7,003 bases of DNA from TMED27 sp964351195 (GCA_964351195.1 CAYGNI010000095.1:1-7003), one strand, 5' to 3'. Numbered from the stretch's first letter, positions 1 to 6,375 are shown. Numbers and translations: made by a program. Notes: generated from the sequence alone by a model not told the origin.

Positions 1-85
1 ACGCAACCCCGCCTTTATACTCCCCTATATAAGGTCCTTGCCAAGCAAGGACCTTATAAAGCCGATTATAAAGGCGTGGTTGCCT
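1..85. repeat. Long near-perfect palindrome inside the AsmA reading frame
   Basis: Bases i and 86-i are complementary at 35 of 41 positions around a 3-base loop (42-44). The inner stem pairs 28-41 with 45-58 without error. The outer part pairs 10-19 with 67-76 and 3-8 with 78-83. The match reaches the left window edge, so the element may extend further. It reads through in frame without a stop and would encode about 28 residues. Arms that are diverged rather than identical argue against a simple fold-back assembly error. Rickettsia palindromic elements (RPEs) are the known precedent for palindromes inserted in frame in alphaproteobacterial genes; I cannot assign this one to a described RPE class. 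Confidence 0.75.
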
Positions 86-2493
86 TTGCGCAGCCTTACG
101 AGGCGCAAGGTGAGGTGGCTTTGGCGGCTTCGTCTGTGCCGGGTGTTGACGGGTCAATTGCGCTGAAAGGCTTTGTGAATGCGTCGGAGAGCGCGGTTTC
201 GTTGAAGAATACGGCGTTGCAGGTGGGCGATAAGGCCTTTACCGGGGAGACGCAGATTTCATTGAAACCGTTGAAGGTGCAGGCGGCGTTTAAGAGTAAT
301 GAGATCTTGGATCTTGATGCTTTGATGGCGAAGACGGGCAAGAAAACGGCTTCTGGCGGGGCTTCGCAAGATGCTGGGGTTGCTGGTGTGCTCGACATTT
401 TGCCGAAAACGATTACGCTGCCGCAGGCTTTGGATGTTGATATTACCGTGAGCGGGGCAGGCTTAGTCTATAATAAAGAGCTGATCAAGGGGGTTTCTTT
501 AAAGGCGCGCAAGCAGGGCCGTGAATTTTCTGGTGAAGTGCAGGTTTCCGATATTCCCGGTAAAGGGCCGGCCGTTATTAAAGGGGATCTGAAATTTGCA
601 GATGTTTCGACCTCATCAAGCGGTGCGCAGGTTTTTTCTGATCCGGTTTTGAATATCAGTATTCAGGCGAATACCCAAAATACGGGCTATTTGGTACAGG
701 CGTTAAGCGGTAAGAGCGATATTCCCGTGCTGAGCAACGCGAAAATCGGGAAGTTTTATATTCAGGCCGAAGCGGCTCCAGGGCGGATTGCTGTGAAAGA
801 CAGTGTGGTCAATCTGGATGATTTGAAATTACAGCTTTCCGGGGCTTTGAAGCGCGGCAGCGGCTCGCGCGCGCAATTGAGCGCGGATGTGCAGGCGAAT
901 ACGCTTGATCTTGATGCCTTGATGAAGGCGCAAGCGGGTGGGGCTGCTAAATCTGGTAGCGCAGGCGGAGCGCAGCAAGATCCGTTACAGGCTTTGAGTC
1001 TGCCGTTTGACCTCGATGCCAGCGTTGCGGCGAACACGCTTGTTTATAATTCGCAGCGTTTCGAAAATGTTAAGGCTTCAGCGGCCATTACGGATACGCA
1101 GAAAAATATTAAAATTCAGACTTTTGGCGCGGATATTTCAGTTTCGGGGCAATCTTTGGATAATTTATTGATCGGTGTGAAACATCCGAATTTATTGCAG
1201 GCGTCCCGGACTTTCGGCGTTGCCTTGCCGGCGTATCAATCTTTTTCCAATCCCGTAGATTTAAGCTTTGGTTTGAGGATGGGCGAGGGTGGTTCTATTG
1301 ATTTGCAAAATATCAAGGGGCGCATTGCCGGGTCAGATGTTGCAGGGGCTCTTGGGTATGATGGTTCAGGCGCAAAGCCTTATATTTCAGGTGATTTGAA
1401 GCTTGGGTCACTGACCCTTAAGAGCAATAAAGGGTCAGGTGGTCCAGCATCTGGTTCGTCCTCTTCCGGCGCAGGGAAGTGGTCTTCTGATGTTATCGAT
1501 ACGGCATTTTTACATGCGGTGAATGCGGATTTTAATATTTCTGCGCAATCTTTGCAGTATGAGACTTGGGAGATGAATTCGCCGTCGATTAAGCTTTCGT
1601 TGAAAGACGGGACATTGAATGTTCAGGACCTTCAGGCGGGGATGTTTGACGGGCAGATAGGGTTGAAAGCGCAGTTGGCTTCTAGCGCGGCGAATGCTCC
1701 GCTTTCGCTCTCGACGCAGGCAGATATCCAGAATATTAATCTAGCGTCTCTGGCCTATGCCTTGTCCGGGACACGGCAAATTCAGGCCGATGGCACGGTT
1801 TCATTTAACGCGAATGTGAGTGGGAGCGGCGCCAGCCAGAAGGCGATTGTGAGTTTTTTAGCCGGGGATGCGGCATTGAGCGGGACGGATGTTGTGATGA
1901 AAGGATTTAATCTTACGGCTATCACCAACGCTGTCGAACGTGATAACCGCGAGAATATACTAGCGGCGGTGCAGTCTTTGGGGAGCGGAAGCACGGCGTT
2001 TGATACGGTAAGCGGGACTTATGTGGTTAATAACGGGATTGTGAATATTCAGTCCATGGCGATGAACGGGCCGAGTGCGTCGATTGTTTCAACCGGAAGC
2101 GCGTCTTTACCGGCATGGACGATGGATACGACGCATACGGTGAGCTTTAACCAGACCGATAAGCTTGATCCGTTTACGTTTGCTATTCGCGGACCGATTG
2201 ATAAGCCATTGAACACTTTTGGCAATATCGGAAAGGATATTTTGCAGGCGCAGGCCGGTAAATTTATTCAAAAGCAGATTCAGGACCGGTTGGGCGATAC
2301 CGATATCGGTCAGAAGCTACAGCAATTTGGTGTTTTGCCCGATGCCGCTACAGGGACGCAGCGCCAGCAGGCTCCTGCGGCGAATGATACAACTGAGCCT
2401 GCGGCGGGCGTTGAAACGCAGCCGCAACATCAGCAGCAAGTCGACCCCGCGCAGCAGGCGATTGAAGGCGTGCTTAAGGGGCTTTTGCGGTAA
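1..2493 (+). CDS. AsmA-family envelope protein, C-terminal part (5' end outside window)
   Basis: The frame is open from base 1 to the TAA at 2491-2493, giving 830 visible codons. The first start-like codon, GTG at 76, has no properly spaced ribosome site and would begin in mid-domain, so I treat the gene as cut by the window edge. Family members are anchored in the inner membrane by an N-terminal helix (not seen here), have a large periplasmic beta-rich body, and are linked to outer-membrane biogenesis and lipid transport. The body shows repeated modules: DLDALM at 310-327 and at 907-924, each followed by a small-residue linker, an LP..LD stretch and LVYN at 463-474 and 1039-1050. A third, more diverged unit lies near 1330-1425. 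About 1480-2340 matches the AsmA C-terminal region: the VNADFNISAQSLQY segment, DGTLNVQDL, FDGQIGLKA, a late GTYVVNNGIVNIQS motif and a final IRGPIDKP. A Q/A/P-rich tail ends in GVLKGLLR. Family assignment is firm; the exact member (AsmA, YhdP-like or other) is not. Confidence 0.88.
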   Translation, partial: TQPRLYTPLYKVLAKQGPYKADYKGVVAFAQPYEAQGEVALAASSVPGVDGSIALKGFVNASESAVSLKNTALQVGDKAFTGETQISLKPLKVQAAFKSNEILDLDALMAKTGKKTASGGASQDAGVAGVLDILPKTITLPQALDVDITVSGAGLVYNKELIKGVSLKARKQGREFSGEVQVSDIPGKGPAVIKGDLKFADVSTSSSGAQVFSDPVLNISIQANTQNTGYLVQALSGKSDIPVLSNAKIGKFYIQAEAAPGRIAVKDSVVNLDDLKLQLSGALKRGSGSRAQLSADVQANTLDLDALMKAQAGGAAKSGSAGGAQQDPLQALSLPFDLDASVAANTLVYNSQRFENVKASAAITDTQKNIKIQTFGADISVSGQSLDNLLIGVKHPNLLQASRTFGVALPAYQSFSNPVDLSFGLRMGEGGSIDLQNIKGRIAGSDVAGALGYDGSGAKPYISGDLKLGSLTLKSNKGSGGPASGSSSSGAGKWSSDVIDTAFLHAVNADFNISAQSLQYETWEMNSPSIKLSLKDGTLNVQDLQAGMFDGQIGLKAQLASSAANAPLSLSTQADIQNINLASLAYALSGTRQIQADGTVSFNANVSGSGASQKAIVSFLAGDAALSGTDVVMKGFNLTAITNAVERDNRENILAAVQSLGSGSTAFDTVSGTYVVNNGIVNIQSMAMNGPSASIVSTGSASLPAWTMDTTHTVSFNQTDKLDPFTFAIRGPIDKPLNTFGNIGKDILQAQAGKFIQKQIQDRLGDTDIGQKLQQFGVLPDAATGTQRQQAPAANDTTEPAAGVETQPQHQQQVDPAQQAIEGVLKGLLR

Positions 2494-2686
2494 GGGATTT
2501 AAGGATATACACCCGAATGGCGCTGGAGAGGTTATAATCCGGCGTACGGGCGTCGTCGATTTTCGCGATCAGCTTGTTAAGGGACAGGTTTTGCTTGTCT
2601 GCTTCGGTCTTTAGGGCATCCCAGAACTCCTCTTCCAGAGAGATGCTGGTTTGATGGCCGTGGATGTTGACTGATCTTTTCTTCAT
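2474..2686 (-). CDS. Small ribbon-helix-helix (RHH_4-type) protein
   Basis: This 70-residue protein begins MKKRSVNIHGHQTSISLEEEF, the pattern of the alphaproteobacterial RHH_4 family: a basic N-terminus, a short strand containing the TSISLE motif (residues 13-18), helix 1 with FWDALK (21-26), a turn, and helix 2 with LSLNKLIAKID (34-44). NLSSAIRVYILKSL (52-65) closes the fold. RHH proteins usually bind DNA as dimers through the N-terminal strand; the target here is unknown. The ATG is the first possible start, because an in-frame TAA lies three codons upstream (2693-2695). No Shine-Dalgarno sequence is seen in the A/T-rich leader. It is the last gene of the minus-strand train, 170 bases after fumC, and its 3' end overlaps the AsmA gene by 20 bases. 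It lacks a toxin partner, so an antitoxin role is not supported. Confidence 0.85.
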   Translation of the reverse strand: MKKRSVNIHGHQTSISLEEEFWDALKTEADKQNLSLNKLIAKIDDARTPDYNLSSAIRVYILKSLTAKAP

Positions 2687-2691
2687 AATTA

Positions 2692-2851
2692 TTTAAACAC
2701 GGAGCTCACGGGGAGCACGGAGATATCTCAAAAAAGTCTTTGCGCCGCAGGCAATTTGAAAGATTTCGTCTTTTTGAAAACTTCATAGTTATTGCGCCTT
2801 CGGCGCGGGGAGAATAACAGTCTCCGTGTGTTCCGTGAACTCCGCCTTAAA
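2692..2851. repeat. Intergenic inverted-repeat element 1 (cacggag units), fumC-RHH gap
   Basis: The left arm 2700-2723 and right arm 2821-2844 are reverse complements at 19 of 24 bases, and a short TTTAA/TTAAA pair extends them to 2692 and 2851. Each arm is three degenerate 9-base units: the left has aaacacggag, ctcacgggg, agcacggag, and the right reads the same style on the other strand. The 97-base interior holds a 5-bp GC hairpin, gcgcc-ttc-ggcgc, at 2794-2806. The element stops 5 bases short of the fumC stop and 5 bases short of the RHH start. No T-run follows the right spot for an intrinsic terminator. Function unknown. Confidence 0.75.
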
Positions 2852-2856
2852 GTCTT

Positions 2857-4272
2857 TTAATCCCGCGGTTTGATCATGGTTAGCGGGTCTACCCATTCGT
2901 CGAATTGCTCGGCGGTGAGGAGATCGAGCGCAATGGCGGCTTCTTTCAGTGTCGTGCCGTCATTATACGCCTTTTTGGCGATTTTCGCCGCGTTGTCATA
3001 GCCGATATGCGGGTTGAGCGCGGTGACCAGCATGAGGGAATTTTCCATCATGGTCTTGATACGCTTTTCATCGGCCTCGATGCCGCTGACGCAATTGTCG
3101 GTAAAGCTGCGTGCGCTATCGGCCAAAAGGCGGATGGATTGCAGCACGTTATAGATCATGACGGGTTTGAACACGTTGAGCTCGAAATGGCCGTTTGATC
3201 CGGCGATAGATACGGTTGTGTGATTGCCCATGATTTGTGCGCAGACCATAGTCAGGGCTTCGCATTGTGTCGGGTTGACCTTGCCGGGCATGATGGAGGA
3301 GCCGGGTTCGTTTGCGGGCAAGATGATTTCACCGATGCCCGAACGCGGGCCGGAGCCGAGCAGGCGGATATCGTTGGCGATTTTCATCAGGCTTACGGCG
3401 ATTGTGTTTAATGCACCGGAGCTTTCGACCAGCGCGTCATGGGCGGCCAGGGCTTCGAATTTGTTTTCGGCGGTGACGAAGGGCAGGCCTGTGATTTTAG
3501 CGACTTGGGCGGCAAAAGCTGTATCAAAACCAGCTTTGGAGTTGATACCTGTTCCGACGGCTGTTCCGCCTTGGGCGAGCTGGTAGAGCCTTGGAAGCGT
3601 GTCTTTGATACGGGCTATGCCGTATTCGACCTGTTTGGCGTAGCCGGAGAATTCCTGGCCCAATGTCAGCGGCGTTGCGTCCTGAAGGTGTGTGCGGCCG
3701 TTTTTAACGATCTTGTCGAATTTTTTGGCTTTGGCATCGAGCGCTTGATGCAGCTTTTCAAGATTGGGCAAGAGGCGGTTGTTAATCTCTTCGCATGCTG
3801 CGATATGCATGACGGTGGGGAATGTGTCATTTGAGCTTTGCCCCATATTGCAGTGATCGTTCGGGTGGACGGGGTCTTTGCCGCCGCGCGTCCCGCTTAG
3901 GCTTTCATTGGCGCGCCCGGCGATGACTTCGTTGGCGTTCATGTTGCTTTGCGTGCCAGAGCCGGTTTGCCAGACGGCGAGGGGAAATTCGGCGGCCAGA
4001 TCGCCGTTAATGACCTCATCAGCCGCTTTGACAATGGCGTTGCCGATTTTATCGTCCATAACGTCCAGATCCATATTGGTCAGGGCTGCGGCTTTCTTCT
4101 GGATGCCCAGAGCGCGGATTAGCGGGGCGGGCATTTTTTCGGTGCCGATATCAAAGTTTTGCAAGGAACGTTGCGTTTGCGCGCCATAATAGGCGGTTGC
4201 GGGGACTTCGACTTCGCCGATGGAATCTGTTTCTATGCGTGTTTCGTTTGTCATTCTCTTCTCTGCGCTCAT
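2857..4272 (-). CDS. fumC: Class II fumarate hydratase
   Basis: This 471-residue protein catalyses reversible hydration of fumarate to L-malate in the TCA cycle, as an iron-independent homotetramer in the cytoplasm. The length is normal for class II enzymes. Visible motifs, in order: YYGAQTQRS (28-36), TGSGTQSNMN (103-112), HPND (136-139), SSNDTFPT (146-153), NGRTHLQDATPL (191-202), and the superfamily signature GSSIMPGKVNP (324-334) on the catalytic loop. The C-terminal domain is complete. Two starts are possible. The first ATG (4272) has GGAG seven bases upstream; the second (Met7, 4254) gives the N-terminus most common in the family and has a weaker purine-rich leader. I chose the first because of its ribosome site. 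It lies 132 bases downstream of purK and 170 bases upstream of the RHH gene, with repeat elements on both sides. Confidence 0.97.
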   Translation of the reverse strand: MSAEKRMTNETRIETDSIGEVEVPATAYYGAQTQRSLQNFDIGTEKMPAPLIRALGIQKKAAALTNMDLDVMDDKIGNAIVKAADEVINGDLAAEFPLAVWQTGSGTQSNMNANEVIAGRANESLSGTRGGKDPVHPNDHCNMGQSSNDTFPTVMHIAACEEINNRLLPNLEKLHQALDAKAKKFDKIVKNGRTHLQDATPLTLGQEFSGYAKQVEYGIARIKDTLPRLYQLAQGGTAVGTGINSKAGFDTAFAAQVAKITGLPFVTAENKFEALAAHDALVESSGALNTIAVSLMKIANDIRLLGSGPRSGIGEIILPANEPGSSIMPGKVNPTQCEALTMVCAQIMGNHTTVSIAGSNGHFELNVFKPVMIYNVLQSIRLLADSARSFTDNCVSGIEADEKRIKTMMENSLMLVTALNPHIGYDNAAKIAKKAYNDGTTLKEAAIALDLLTAEQFDEWVDPLTMIKPRD

Positions 4273-4279
4273 GGTTGAT

Positions 4280-4283
4280 CTCC
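4280..4283 (-). promoter_or_regulatory. Shine-Dalgarno site of fumC
   Basis: GGAG on the minus strand lies seven bases before the ATG at 4272 and supports that start over Met7. It is the only clear Shine-Dalgarno site in the minus-strand train. Confidence 0.6.
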
Positions 4284-4294
4284 GTGAAATTATC

Positions 4295-4400
4295 TAACAC
4301 GAAGTTAGAAGAAGTTTAAGGGAAGTGCACGAAGTTTTTTGAATTTGTAATTCTCATTTTTCTTCTTTTTAACTTCTTTAACTTCGTGATCTTCGTGTTA
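4295..4400. repeat. Intergenic inverted-repeat element 2 (cacgaag units), purK-fumC gap
   Basis: The outer ends taacacgaag (4295-4304) and cttcgtgtta (4391-4400) pair perfectly over 10 bases. Inside, both arms continue as tandem degenerate 9-11 base units. The left arm reads ttagaagaag, tttaagggaag, tgcacgaag; the right arm, read on the minus strand, gives atcacgaag, ttaaagaag, ttaaaaagaag. They pair imperfectly with one-base slips. The element ends 4 bases before the purK stop codon and about 22 bases before the fumC start, leaving room for a normal ribosome site. It resembles elements 1, 3 and 4 in architecture. Confidence 0.75.
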
Positions 4401-4404
4401 AAAA

Positions 4405-5457
4405 CTATTTTAGAACAGTTACATGGCCCATTTTGCGGCCGGGGCGGATGTCATGTTTGCCGTAGAGGTGAAGGCAGGCGTTTTTCTGGTTTAGGTATTT
4501 CTCGGCTGTTTTGGCGTCATCGCCGATAATATTGAGCATTTCGCAATCGGAATGGCGGCCGGGGGCGCCGACGGGCAGGCCGCAGACGGTGCGGACATGG
4601 TTTTCGAATTGGGAGACGGCGCAGGCATCGATGGTCCAATGGCCGGAATTATGGGTGCGGGGTGCGATTTCATTGGCCAAAATTTGGCCGTCCTTTGTTA
4701 CGAAGAGTTCCAATGTGAGAACGCCGATGAGGTTGAGGTCATCGGCCAGGCGTTTTACGGCGTCCTTGGCGGCGGTTTGGATGGTTTCATCCAGCGGGCA
4801 GGGCATGGTTGTTTTGTGCAGGATGTGGTTTTCGTGCTCATTGATCATCGGGCCGTAGATTTCGGACTTGCCGTGGATGTCGCGGGCAATGATGACAGAG
4901 ATTTCGCAGTCGAAATCGATGATCTCTTCCATGATACATGGGGCGTTATTTAATTCTGATAGAGCCGTTTCGAAATTGGAATCCATCGATATGCGCTCTT
5001 GACCCTTTCCGTCATATCCGAAACGTCGCGTTTTTATTATGACTTCTTTTGCGCTCCAATCGGACACTATTTTTTCGATATCCCGGGGCGTGTCGATGGG
5101 TGCGTAGCGTCCGGTTGGGATTTTGATCGCGTTGAGGTGGTTTTTTTCGGTTAAACGGTCCTGAGCAACTTCGAGGAGTCTTTCATCCGGATAAACAGGT
5201 TTAAGGTTTTGGAGGTAGCGCACTGTTTTAACCGGAATATTTTCAAACTCATAAGAGATTACATCAACTTTTTTGGAAAATTCAGTGAGGGCTTGTTCGT
5301 CTTCATAGTCAGCGACAATTGTTTCTCTGGCAACCTGAGAGGTGGGGCTGTTCTCTTCGGGGGCGAAGATGACGCATCCGATTCCAAGGCGCGCGGCGGC
5401 GAGCGCGCTCATGCGCCCTAATTGTCCTCCGCCTAATATTCCAAGGGTTTTATTCAT
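4405..5457 (-). CDS. purK: N5-carboxyaminoimidazole ribonucleotide synthase
   Basis: This 350-residue ATP-grasp enzyme uses ATP and bicarbonate to convert AIR to N5-CAIR, the first half of the carboxylation step in de novo purine synthesis; PurE then makes CAIR. Length and motifs fit the family: the N-terminal GILGGGQLGRM loop (6-16), YEFENIP (69-75), DRLTEKNHL (100-108), the glycine-rich ATP-grasp loop FGYDGKGQ (146-153), and NEIAPRTHNSGHW (262-274) with metal- and substrate-site residues. The C-terminal LYGKHDIRPGRKMGHVTVL (331-349) is also typical. The ATG is fixed as the earliest start by an in-frame TAA four codons upstream (5467-5469). The leader is A-rich, with no Shine-Dalgarno sequence. 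It follows purE by 84 bases rather than the usual short or overlapping junction, and that gap is filled by repeat element 3. Confidence 0.97.
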   Translation of the reverse strand: MNKTLGILGGGQLGRMSALAAARLGIGCVIFAPEENSPTSQVARETIVADYEDEQALTEFSKKVDVISYEFENIPVKTVRYLQNLKPVYPDERLLEVAQDRLTEKNHLNAIKIPTGRYAPIDTPRDIEKIVSDWSAKEVIIKTRRFGYDGKGQERISMDSNFETALSELNNAPCIMEEIIDFDCEISVIIARDIHGKSEIYGPMINEHENHILHKTTMPCPLDETIQTAAKDAVKRLADDLNLIGVLTLELFVTKDGQILANEIAPRTHNSGHWTIDACAVSQFENHVRTVCGLPVGAPGRHSDCEMLNIIGDDAKTAEKYLNQKNACLHLYGKHDIRPGRKMGHVTVLK

Positions 5458-5468
5458 TTTGTTTTTTT

Positions 5469-5539
5469 AAACGCAAAGTTAGACGAAGTAAAACAAAGTT
5501 TAAAAAATACTTTGTCTGGCTTTGTTTTGCTTTGCGTTT
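5469..5539. repeat. Intergenic inverted-repeat element 3 (cgcaaag/acaaag units), purE-purK gap
   Basis: The ends aaacgcaaag (5469-5478) and ctttgcgttt (5530-5539) pair perfectly. Each arm is three tandem 10-base units. The left arm is aaacgcaaag, ttagacgaag, taaaacaaag; the right arm, read on the minus strand, is aaacgcaaag, caaaacaaag, ccagacaaag. Units two and three are therefore in swapped order between the arms, and a second 9-bp match (5490-5498 with 5520-5528) forms only if one left unit is looped out. The element stops 2 bases short of the purE stop and 11 bases before the purK ATG. Confidence 0.75.
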
Positions 5540-5541
5540 GA

Positions 5542-6036
5542 TTATTTTGGGGTGTCGGCGACGCTTTGTGTTTGATTTTCTCTATATTTATCAAGGGCTT
5601 TTGCAATATCTTCGTCAGCGGTGGCGAGGATGGCTGCGGCCAAGAGGCCGGCGTTCTTTGCGCCGGCTTTGCCGATGGCCAGTGTGCCGACGGGAATGCC
5701 GCCGGGCATTTGCGCGATGGACAGAAGACTGTCCATGCCGCTGAGAGCTTTGCTTTCGACGGGCACGCCCAAAACGGGGAGAGGCGTCATGGCAGCGGCC
5801 ATGCCGGGTAAATGCGCCGCGCCGCCTGCGCCGGCGATAATGACCTTAAGCCCGCGCTCTTTAGCGGTTTTCGCGTAATCAACCAATCTATCCGGCGTTC
5901 TATGGGCGGAGACGATTTTGCATTCATGCGGGATTTTAAGGCCGTGCAGGATGTCGTGCGCCTCGCTCATTGTCTCCCAATCGCTCTGGGAGCCCATAAT
6001 AATGCCTACGAGGGGGTTTTTATCACTGTGTGTCAT
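5542..6036 (-). CDS. purE: N5-carboxyaminoimidazole ribonucleotide mutase (class I PurE)
   Basis: This 164-residue cytoplasmic enzyme moves the carboxylate of N5-CAIR to C4, giving CAIR, directly after PurK. Class I features are all present: MGSQSDWETM (14-23) for phosphate and substrate binding, SAHRTP (43-48) with the catalytic histidine at 45, AGAGGAAHLPGM (68-79), LGVPVES (89-95) and the loop GMDSLLSIAQMPGGIPVGT (100-118). Length is typical of the octameric bacterial form. A neighbouring purK supports the PurK-dependent class. An in-frame TAA four codons upstream (6046-6048) makes the ATG the earliest start. No Shine-Dalgarno sequence is visible; repeat element 4 begins 7 bases upstream of the ATG. 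The gene follows the DUF465 gene by 84 bases, the same gap length as purE-purK. Confidence 0.97.
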   Translation of the reverse strand: MTHSDKNPLVGIIMGSQSDWETMSEAHDILHGLKIPHECKIVSAHRTPDRLVDYAKTAKERGLKVIIAGAGGAAHLPGMAAAMTPLPVLGVPVESKALSGMDSLLSIAQMPGGIPVGTLAIGKAGAKNAGLLAAAILATADEDIAKALDKYRENQTQSVADTPK

Positions 6037-6043
6037 GGAGATA

Positions 6044-6105
6044 AGTTACAAGTTCAAAGTTACAAGTTACAAGTGTTTTTCTGCGTTTTCTTGTAACTTG
6101 TAACT
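6044..6105. repeat. Intergenic inverted-repeat element 4 (agttacaag units), DUF465-purE gap
   Basis: A perfect 16-bp inverted repeat, agttacaagttacaag at 6058-6073 with its complement at 6090-6105, encloses a 16-base loop. An extra agttacaag unit lies at 6044-6052, separated by ttcaa. Each arm is thus a run of 7-9 base units. On the minus strand the stem forms in the purE leader, ending just before the ATG, so it could affect translation or RNA stability. There is no T-run after the stem on either strand, so it is not a standard terminator. Confidence 0.8.
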
Positions 6106-6120
6106 CAAATCTTGGAGCTC

Positions 6121-6324
6121 CTAAGCAATAATATCGTCAATCAGATCGCTTTCGATCTTTTGGATCATGTCTTTGAGCCAGAGTTTCTTCTTTTTGAGTT
6201 GTTGCATATGCAAGAGGTTAATGGGCTGGTCACTGCTGAGGGAACGCTCAAGCAAATCGTCAAGAGCTTTATGCTCTAGCTTATATTCAGTAAGCTTTTG
6301 CTGTAATTCTTCTTGGTCAACCAT
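6121..6324 (-). CDS. YdcH/DUF465-family small protein
   Basis: From the ATG at 6324 this encodes 67 residues; a TTG at 6342 would add six. I prefer the ATG because family members usually start close to the helical core and neither start has a convincing ribosome site. The protein is almost entirely charged, helical and probably coiled-coil. It has the DUF465 hallmarks: an LEHKALDDLLE segment (residues 16-26 from the ATG) and the conserved QLKKKKLWLKDMIQKIE block (42-58). The molecular role of the family is not established. A DUF465 gene immediately before purE is a familiar alphaproteobacterial arrangement, so it is probably the first gene of this unit. It is divergent from the phosphofructokinase gene. 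Confidence 0.85.
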   Translation of the reverse strand: MVDQEELQQKLTEYKLEHKALDDLLERSLSSDQPINLLHMQQLKKKKLWLKDMIQKIESDLIDDIIA

Positions 6325-6365
6325 ATTAGGAAAATCGTACAATTCTCAACTATTCCGAAGTGTTA

Positions 6366-6375
6366 ATGCTAGCAT
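6366..6375. promoter_or_regulatory. Palindrome ATGCTAGCAT, possible operator
   Basis: This perfect 10-bp palindrome in the divergent intergenic region shares its last base with the TATAAT box at 6375-6380. It has the form ATG-S-TA-S-CAT, like the second palindrome at 6402-6411, with centres 36 bp apart. A paired operator is an inference; the binding protein is unknown. Confidence 0.35.

Noticed and set aside
76..78. GTG at 76 as the start of the AsmA gene
   Set aside because: The frame is open back to base 1, there is no spaced ribosome site, and the N-terminal membrane anchor and first domain would be missing.
2299..2310. 12-bp perfect palindrome accgatatcggt
   Set aside because: It is isolated, lies inside the AsmA coding region encoding ordinary residues, and has no related copy; probably chance.
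2474..2686. RHH protein as an antitoxin
   Set aside because: No toxin gene lies next to it; it is flanked by fumC and the AsmA gene, and the RHH_4 family is a common stand-alone alphaproteobacterial gene.
2706..2786. 26-residue minus-strand reading frame inside element 1
   Set aside because: It starts in the element interior, has no ribosome site, and its end lies within the repeat arm; nothing suggests coding.
3439..3834. Long plus-strand reading frames opposite fumC, and similar ones opposite purK and purE
   Set aside because: They are antisense shadows of well-recognised enzymes, without ribosome sites or recognisable domains.
4295..4400. Intergenic inverted repeats as intrinsic terminators
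   Set aside because: The stems are interrupted or A/T-rich, the loops are long, and no T-run follows the stem in the sense direction in any of the four gaps.
6044..6105. Repeated agttacaag units as a CRISPR-like array
   Set aside because: Units are only 9 bases, spacers are absent or tiny, and copies are inverted.
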